A stretch of 22,343 nucleotides of DNA. Source: Planctomycetaceae bacterium (GTDB lineage Bacteria > Planctomycetota > Planctomycetia > Planctomycetales > Planctomycetaceae). The notes below the pieces were generated by a model. It was not told the origin of the DNA. It did not search any database and was given only the letters and a program-made list of their open reading frames with translations. The translations under genes were made by a program, and so were the position numbers. This document shows, in pieces, positions 18,201 through 22,343 of this stretch. Position 1 is the first letter of the stretch, and each line of letters opens with the position of its first letter. The stretch is taken from the NCBI GenBank assembly GCA_003503535.1, contig DOCI01000352.1, positions 421 to 22,763 of the forward strand. Direction: 5' to 3'.

Positions 18201-18635
18201 TATGTCGATTCTTCGATCGAACGACTACAGGTCAAAATTTCCGGCGCATTTTCAGAACGTTATGCAGTCACCTGCAATGGGCGTGCTGTGCCTCTGCAAC
18301 CAACATCTGTGACTGGGGAATTTGTAGCGGGGGTGAGATATCGTGCCTGGCAGCCGCCTAATTGCCTGCATCCAACCATTCCTGTGCATGTGCCACTGGT
18401 GTTCGATATCGTCGACAAATGGCAGAAGCGATCTGTCGGGGGATGTCAGTATCACATTGAAAATGCAGGCGGTTTGAATCCGACTTCCTTTCCGATCAAC
18501 GCTCTTGAAGCGGAAAGTCGTCGAGCCTGCCGCTTCTTCCGTTTTGGTCATACACCCGGAACAATCCAGATACCAGATGAGCAGTTAAATTCGCACTATC
18601 CACTAACGCTGGATTTAAGAAGACAGGTCAAGTGA
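15273..18635 (+). CDS. Transglutaminase fused to DUF2126 putative amidoligase
   Basis: A 1120-residue two-part enzyme. Residues about 1-290 hold a bacterial transglutaminase N-domain followed by a transglutaminase core with the full triad C180 (GSCRDSAW), H229 (LHAW) and D245 (GLDPTSG). Residues about 325-1115 match DUF2126 (COG4196), annotated in Pfam as a putative amidoligase with a glutamine-synthetase-like fold. Its conserved parts are L-T-M-G-G-E-P-T-F-V (from about 327), H-I-H-I-F-M-P-P, H729-T-G-T-G-G-G-N-H737 and V-E856-L-R-A-F-E861. The likely overall job is cleaving or transferring amide bonds with the first half and forming them with ATP in the second. It has no signal peptide. The start is ATG at 15273 with a purine-rich sequence before it. 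A 160-base gap with three hairpins separates it from the next gene. Confidence 0.93.
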   Translation: MSIHVALKHRTRYLYDRLVSLGPQTVRLRPALHCRTPILSYSLNVEPEDHFINWMQDPHSNYLARFNFHKPTRELCVTVELTAEMSVINPFDFFIEESAEKFPFEYEELLQGDLKPFLAIKEDGSFLNEYLRKIDRTPRRTIDFLIDVNQQLQNDIKYSIRMEPGVQTCEQTLEKLSGSCRDSAWLLMQILRHFGFATRFVSGYLIQLAPDIRSLDGPSGPTEDFTDLHAWTEVFLPGAGWIGLDPTSGLLVSEGHIPLACTPLPTSAAPIEGGVDKCEVEFEFEMEVTRVHEDPRVTKPYTEETWEEILKVGDQVENILDENQVKLTMGGEPTFVSIDDMEGEEWTEAAVGPEKYRLSEELVLRLRDRFGPGALLHFGQGKWYPGEPLPRWALTCLWRKDGEPICQNDNLFAVSNTKEQADVELAAQFVDVLCENIGVESKYVRPAYEDVWNVIHDEQKLPVNVDPRKFDLNHAEERAKLSRALERGVTEPVGFVLPLKRAWWQANAKWESGPWPFRGPKLFLIPGDSPVGLRLPLDSLPKRSKPNDSRPDVYEIDPFESRSALPRYVELRNAVQQTALEMQEVQTQFQKRSPQGAPQESLQKIVDNQAAAVAEANQVIRTALCVEPRDGHIHIFMPPVGTLEDYLDLTTAIEAAAEQVGHPVVFEGYLPPHDDRVEMMKVTPDPGVIEVNVQPAQNWRELVDITTDVYEVAHLCRLGTEKFQLDGRHTGTGGGNHVVMGGATVAESPFLRRPDLLGSMIRFWNNHPSLSYLFSGMFIGPTSQAPRVDESRRDAVYELQIALDTLEASQDRPAWLVDRIFRHLMTDLTGNTHRAEFCIDKLYSPDSTTGRLGLVELRAFEMPPHSRMSLTQQLLLRSFVAWFWNQPYKTDLVDWGTRLHDQFMLPYYMMSDFRSVIDEINAAGIPISHEWFVPHIEFRCPQIGNVTYDGMLLELRQAIEPWYVLGEQAGAGGTTRYVDSSIERLQVKISGAFSERYAVTCNGRAVPLQPTSVTGEFVAGVRYRAWQPPNCLHPTIPVHVPLVFDIVDKWQKRSVGGCQYHIENAGGLNPTSFPINALEAESRRACRFFRFGHTPGTIQIPDEQLNSHYPLTLDLRRQVK

Positions 18636-18643
18636 ATAGTGTG

Positions 18644-18761
18644 CGTCATGACACACATGACGAAATGGTTTTGAATGTGGTTTGCCTGTACCCTCGGCAA
18701 ATTAGTTCCGATTCACTATTCTGATGTCAGAGAACGGACCGAATTCGGATGAATTCGGTTC
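18644..18761. promoter_or_regulatory. Three consecutive hairpins before the fusion gene
   Basis: Three inverted repeats follow one another in the gap. The first is CGTCATG-ACACA-CATGACG (18644-18662). The second is TTTGCC-N9-GGCAAA (18681-18701). The third is ACCGAATTC-GGAT-GAATTCGGT (18738-18759), extendable to 18736-18761 by one G-C and one G-U pair. None is followed by a T-run. The last ends 34 bases before the ATG at 18796. They could be operators or a structured leader; sequence alone does not decide. Confidence 0.55.
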
Positions 18762-18795
18762 ATAATGCGAATCTGTATTCTCAAGGCATTCGTGA

Positions 18796-21345
18796 ATGAC
18801 ATTGGAAGTTGCGGCAGGAAATATCATGGAACGACTCTTGGCCTATCAGGGACCTGCGGGAGCGTTTGATGAATTCAAGACACCAGATGGCCACATCAAG
18901 CCTCAGTGGCATAAATTGCTCGAATCGTTAGGCAATCTGGATGAGGCTGATCTCTCGACACGTTTGCACTCCGCGAACCGAATCCTGCAGGAGAATGGAG
19001 TCAATCTCACAGGGTTCGATCATGACCGCCGCTCGAGCCGACCGTGGGAAATCGACCTTCTGCCAGCGATGTACTCAGCTGCAGACTGGAAGATAGTTCG
19101 AGCTGGAATTGCACAGCGTGCCCAGTTGATGGAAGCGATTGTCCGTGATTTGTACGGCTCCCAAACACTCATTTCCGATGGATTGATTCCGACGGATTTG
19201 ATCTTTAAAAATAAGCAGTTTCTGCGTTCGTTTCATAACCTGCCACCGGAAAGTTCCGGACTGCTGCTATACGGTTGCGAACTGGGGCGTTCCCCTTCCG
19301 GCCAGTGGTGGGTGATGGCAGATCGCGCTAATGCCCCGGCTGGCGTCAGTTATACGCTGGAAAACCGGATCGTCATATCAAAAACACTTCCTCAGTTTTT
19401 ACGGGAGTGTCAGGTTCATCGTCTGGCTCCATTTTTTATTCAATTACAGGAAACCATTAAGCAGTTATCTTCGCATAAAAGCGACAACCCTTCGGTTGTG
19501 ATCCTGAGTGCTGGACCAACGGAGCCATTCTATTTTGAAGATGTGTTTCTGGCACGGTATCTGGGGTATACGCTGGTTGAAGCGGATGATTTGACTGTTC
19601 GCAAGAATCATGTCTGGTTGAAAACACTGACTGGGCTTGTTGGTGTCGATGTCATCATTCGCCGTCATGCCGATCAGAATATCGACCCTCTGGAAGTTGG
19701 TGGCTATTCTCCGAATGGGATTTCCGGCTTGCTCAATGCGATGCGACATCGCAATGTGGTCATGCTGAATGGCCCTGAGTTCGGCTTGCTCGATTCCCCC
19801 GTATTTATGCCATTTATGAAGAAGATCTGTCAGCATTTCTTTGGCGAAGATCTGCTGATCCCTTCAATTGCCACGTGGTGGTGTGGTCAAAAGCGAGAAA
19901 TGGATTATGTCAAAGTTCACTTCAATGATTTAGTCATCAAGCCTGCATTCGCTCATTCCGGCGGCGAGGAATTTATCGTCAGCGATTTGGATAAGCAGAG
20001 TCAGCAAAAGTTAATGGCGAAAATTGAGGCTCGTCCCTGGTCTTATATTGCTCAGGAAAAAATTGTCCGTTCAACGGCTCCCTGTTGGATTGGCGATTAT
20101 TTTCATCCTGGCCATCTGGCATTGCGTACATTCGCGGTGAAATATAAAGAGGGATATGAGGTGATGAATGGAGGCTTGATTCGAGTTGAGGAGCGAGGCG
20201 CTCCGATGCCGCTCTCCATCTCGGCTGGTCACTGCAGTAAAGATGTCTGGGTTTGCTCGAACAAGCCGGTTCCTCCCGTTTCCTTGCTGGCGAAAATTCA
20301 GGAACGTCCAGAGATTAAGCGATCGAATAATCAACTTCCCAGCCGAGCGGCTGATAACCTTTATTGGTTGGGACGATACATCGAACGACTTGAGTTTACG
20401 GGACGGCTGATCCGTAAAGTCTCTGATCGGATGCTGAGCGAATTTGGACAGCAGACGATTACCGATATTATGCCGATGGTCGCGTGTCTGGCTGAGCAAG
20501 GGGGGATTGAAGAATCGTTAGGTCTGGATGAATTTATTCCTTCGCGCGAGCGGATGGAAAAGCTATGGCCTGCGATCATCTGGGAGAATGAGAATAGTGG
20601 TAAATTGCAAGGGTTGTGTGAAAATGTGATCCGACTTTCCTCGCTGGTCAGGGATCGTATGACCGATGATTTCTGGCGTGCCACATTGCAAATGCAACAG
20701 ACGATCAAACCGGAGAAAATTCATTCACTGAGCGATCTGCAGGATTTAACAAATAGTCTGATGCTGCAGATCTCGGCAATTTCTGGACAAATTACAGATG
20801 GTCTTGTGCATGGCCCGACACGTCACTTTCTGTTGATTGGAAGGGGACTGGAGCGGTCGAGACAACTGACTTTGATTCTTCGTCAATTTCTAAAGAAAGT
20901 CGATGATAAGGATGTGATGCCCCTGGTGACTTTACTGGATGTGTGCAATAGTATCATGACTTATCGTTCGAGGTATCGTGCCAATTTTTCGGTGTTGCCT
21001 GTGTTCGATTTGCTGGTTACCGACTCGAGCAACCCTCATGCACTCGTGTTTCAATTCAATGAATTGAGAAAACTGCTGGCCGAGTTGCCATATCGCGATC
21101 GCAGAAAACCACTCATTTCCCCCGAACGGGATATCGTGCGGTGTGTTCGATATGAACTGCAATCACTATTGCCGACGGCTGATCGACAATTGAACTGGGT
21201 CGATTATCGTCACGGTCTGGAGAAAATTCTCAAAGGTATGGATAAACGAATCCACCAGATTTCGAGTCAGCTGACTTCAACATTCTTTGTGTTGTCTGAA
21301 TTTACACAACAGGTGGATGATCATTGGGAGAACCGGAACTCATGA
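18796..21345 (+). CDS. ATP-grasp and alpha-E fusion protein
   Basis: An 849-residue fusion of the two families found separately at 12652-15217. Residues about 60-495 are circularly permuted ATP-grasp: M-A-D176-R-A-N-A-P-A-G with YTLENR, VDVIIRRHADQNIDPLEV, K382-P-A-F-A-H-S-G-G, IAQEKIVRSTAP, H440-L-A442-L-R444-T and SAGHCSKDVWV. The alpha-E domain starts near residue 513 with LPSRAADNLYWLGRYIERLE. Compared with the stand-alone copy, Glu161 is Ala175, Asp428 is Ala442 and the stretch after the ATP lysine differs, so substrate or activity may have changed. The first 60 residues are an unassigned extension. The ATG lies ten bases after AAGG. Its stop overlaps the next gene's start (ATGA), giving translational coupling to a transglutaminase. 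The fused architecture itself is seen in other genomes. Confidence 0.92.
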   Translation: MTLEVAAGNIMERLLAYQGPAGAFDEFKTPDGHIKPQWHKLLESLGNLDEADLSTRLHSANRILQENGVNLTGFDHDRRSSRPWEIDLLPAMYSAADWKIVRAGIAQRAQLMEAIVRDLYGSQTLISDGLIPTDLIFKNKQFLRSFHNLPPESSGLLLYGCELGRSPSGQWWVMADRANAPAGVSYTLENRIVISKTLPQFLRECQVHRLAPFFIQLQETIKQLSSHKSDNPSVVILSAGPTEPFYFEDVFLARYLGYTLVEADDLTVRKNHVWLKTLTGLVGVDVIIRRHADQNIDPLEVGGYSPNGISGLLNAMRHRNVVMLNGPEFGLLDSPVFMPFMKKICQHFFGEDLLIPSIATWWCGQKREMDYVKVHFNDLVIKPAFAHSGGEEFIVSDLDKQSQQKLMAKIEARPWSYIAQEKIVRSTAPCWIGDYFHPGHLALRTFAVKYKEGYEVMNGGLIRVEERGAPMPLSISAGHCSKDVWVCSNKPVPPVSLLAKIQERPEIKRSNNQLPSRAADNLYWLGRYIERLEFTGRLIRKVSDRMLSEFGQQTITDIMPMVACLAEQGGIEESLGLDEFIPSRERMEKLWPAIIWENENSGKLQGLCENVIRLSSLVRDRMTDDFWRATLQMQQTIKPEKIHSLSDLQDLTNSLMLQISAISGQITDGLVHGPTRHFLLIGRGLERSRQLTLILRQFLKKVDDKDVMPLVTLLDVCNSIMTYRSRYRANFSVLPVFDLLVTDSSNPHALVFQFNELRKLLAELPYRDRRKPLISPERDIVRCVRYELQSLLPTADRQLNWVDYRHGLEKILKGMDKRIHQISSQLTSTFFVLSEFTQQVDDHWENRNS

Positions 21346-22259
21346 GATATCGTGTCACACATATCACAAAGTTCGATGCCGCGGAACGGGTTGCCATCGG
21401 CATGAATCATGTTTATTTGACTCCGCGCACAACTCCATTCCAGACATGTGAACATTCCCGATTGATCACAAGACCTCCGGCGACAACATCTGATCGACGA
21501 ACCGATTATTATGGCAACATTGCCTATTTTTTATCGTTTGAACGAGGCTACGATCATCTCGAAATTCGTGCGACCAGTCGTGTCGAAGTTCATGCTCGAC
21601 AAATGCCTGCGTTGACGGACTCGCTGCCGTGGGATCAGATTGTCTCGGAAATTGGTCGCGAGCCATGCCCATTCGATTTTCAGGTTCGCGAAATGCAGGC
21701 CGCTTCTCCGCGAGTGAATGACTATGATGAATCTGTGCTTAAATATGCGAAACGATTTTTTCCAGAAGGACGACCGGTTCTGGTCTGTCTGGCCGACTTG
21801 CTGAAGAACTTCTCCGAAGATTTTACGTTCGATCCTCACGCGACAACTGTCAATACGCCGACCGATGAAGTGCTGGTGAATAAGCGAGGCGTTTGTCAGG
21901 ATTTTTCTCATCTGATGATTGCCCTTTGTCGGGCTGTTGAATTGCCCGCGCGGTACGTGAGTGGTTATTTGCGAACCCATCCCCCGAAAGGTAAACCCCG
22001 ATTACGCGGTGCTGATGCTTCACACGCCTGGCTGAGTGTATTTTGCGGTCCACTCGGCTGGGTCGATGTCGATCCGACAAACAACATCTTTGTGTCGAGC
22101 GACCATATCACCGTTGCCTGGGGGCGAGATTACAGCGATGTTGCACCAGTAAAAGGCGTTGTGATCGGTTCGGGATCGCATGCACTGGATGTCTCAGTCG
22201 ATGTCGAGCCGATTAGTGATCTCGGTGCGACACGTGAAGAAGCAGCGTTGTTGAATTGA
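21342..22259 (+). CDS. Transglutaminase-like cysteine protease-fold protein
   Basis: A 305-residue stand-alone transglutaminase-like protein (COG1305). It opens with the bacterial transglutaminase N-domain (MRYRVTHITKFDAAERVAIG, TPRTTPFQTCEHS) and continues with the core. The triad is C185 (RGVCQDFSH), H228 (ASHAWLSV) and D244 (VDVDPTNN), with RYVSGYL between Cys and His. No signal peptide or membrane segment is visible, so it should act in the cytoplasm on the product or substrate of the ATP-grasp/alpha-E enzymes. It is related to the first 290 residues of the gene at 15273 but clearly diverged. The ATG at 21342 sits in an ATGA overlap with the fusion gene, after GGGAGAACCGGAACTC; an in-frame TTG at 21324 is less likely. 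A terminator follows. Confidence 0.93.
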   Translation: MRYRVTHITKFDAAERVAIGMNHVYLTPRTTPFQTCEHSRLITRPPATTSDRRTDYYGNIAYFLSFERGYDHLEIRATSRVEVHARQMPALTDSLPWDQIVSEIGREPCPFDFQVREMQAASPRVNDYDESVLKYAKRFFPEGRPVLVCLADLLKNFSEDFTFDPHATTVNTPTDEVLVNKRGVCQDFSHLMIALCRAVELPARYVSGYLRTHPPKGKPRLRGADASHAWLSVFCGPLGWVDVDPTNNIFVSSDHITVAWGRDYSDVAPVKGVVIGSGSHALDVSVDVEPISDLGATREEAALLN

Positions 22260-22272
22260 GTTGCACTGAATT

Positions 22273-22298
22273 CCTATCGGTTGAAGCCGATAGGTTTT
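22273..22298 (+). terminator. Terminator at the end of the ATP-grasp cluster
   Basis: CCTATCGG (22273-22280) pairs perfectly with CCGATAGG (22287-22294) around TTGAAG, and four T residues follow. It lies 13 bases after the transglutaminase stop and marks the 3' end of the cluster. Confidence 0.65.
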
Positions 22299-22302
22299 GG
22301 CC

Positions 22303-22333
22303 GTGGGCTACGGACTGAAGTCCTGACGCCCAC
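22303..22333. repeat. REP-like nested palindrome at the window end
   Basis: The outer arms GTGGGC (22303-22308) and GCCCAC (22328-22333) enclose the inner arms GGAC (22312-22315) and GTCC (22320-22323) around TGAA, with small internal loops. The A-C-T-G-A-A-G-T core resembles palindromic intergenic repeats often seen in planctomycete genomes. It differs from the TCAGGC family at 380-453 and 14144-14162. Confidence 0.55.
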
Positions 22334-22343
22334 ATGCTCTGGT

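Noticed and set aside
1..22343. CRISPR arrays, tRNA or rRNA genes, insertion sequences and phage genes
   Set aside because: No regular direct repeats, cloverleaf, ribosomal RNA, transposase or phage structural signatures were seen on either strand.

Overview
The window looks like a chromosomal segment of a planctomycete (Planctomycetota). This rests on the mix of gene families: the end of a Gfo/Idh/MocA oxidoreductase, a secreted type I sulfatase, a PQQ-repeat lipoprotein, a DUF2007 protein and a secreted alpha/beta hydrolase. Short palindromic REP-like repeats in the gaps and a moderate base composition point the same way. Genus cannot be set from what is visible, and no rRNA, tRNA, CRISPR array or insertion sequence was seen.

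Positions 1-5600 hold catabolic and envelope genes. The plus-strand oxidoreductase tail ends at a hairpin terminator. It faces a tightly packed minus-strand operon read from 3067 down to 483: HNH protein, PQQ-repeat lipoprotein, DUF2007 protein and a secreted thioredoxin-fold protein. Divergent from this operon is a plus-strand pair, a secreted sulfatase and a secreted alpha/beta hydrolase. Positions 5600-9600 hold recA on the minus strand, with a promoter that overlaps a perfect TGTAC-N4-GTACA palindrome (candidate SOS operator). A GlsB/YeaQ-type membrane protein, an exported protein with two PRC-barrel-like repeats and a convergent PilZ-domain protein follow.

Positions 9800-12430 hold folC and truB. 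The folC reading frame is broken by an in-frame TAA at codon 142, while both sides of the break are otherwise well conserved in the same frame.

Positions 12652-22259 are the most notable part: five plus-strand genes forming an apparent ATP-dependent ligation and peptide-processing module. They encode a stand-alone circularly permuted ATP-grasp protein, a stand-alone alpha-E protein, a transglutaminase fused to a DUF2126 putative amidoligase, a second ATP-grasp fused to a second alpha-E domain, and a second transglutaminase whose start overlaps the previous stop (ATGA). The cluster therefore carries two ATP-grasp, two alpha-E and two transglutaminase domains plus one amidoligase. The two ATP-grasp copies differ at conserved acidic positions, and the fusion gene is preceded by three consecutive hairpins. 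The families are known to co-occur and are predicted to make or modify peptides, but I know of no established substrate or product. The cluster ends at a hairpin terminator followed by another REP-like palindrome at the window edge.
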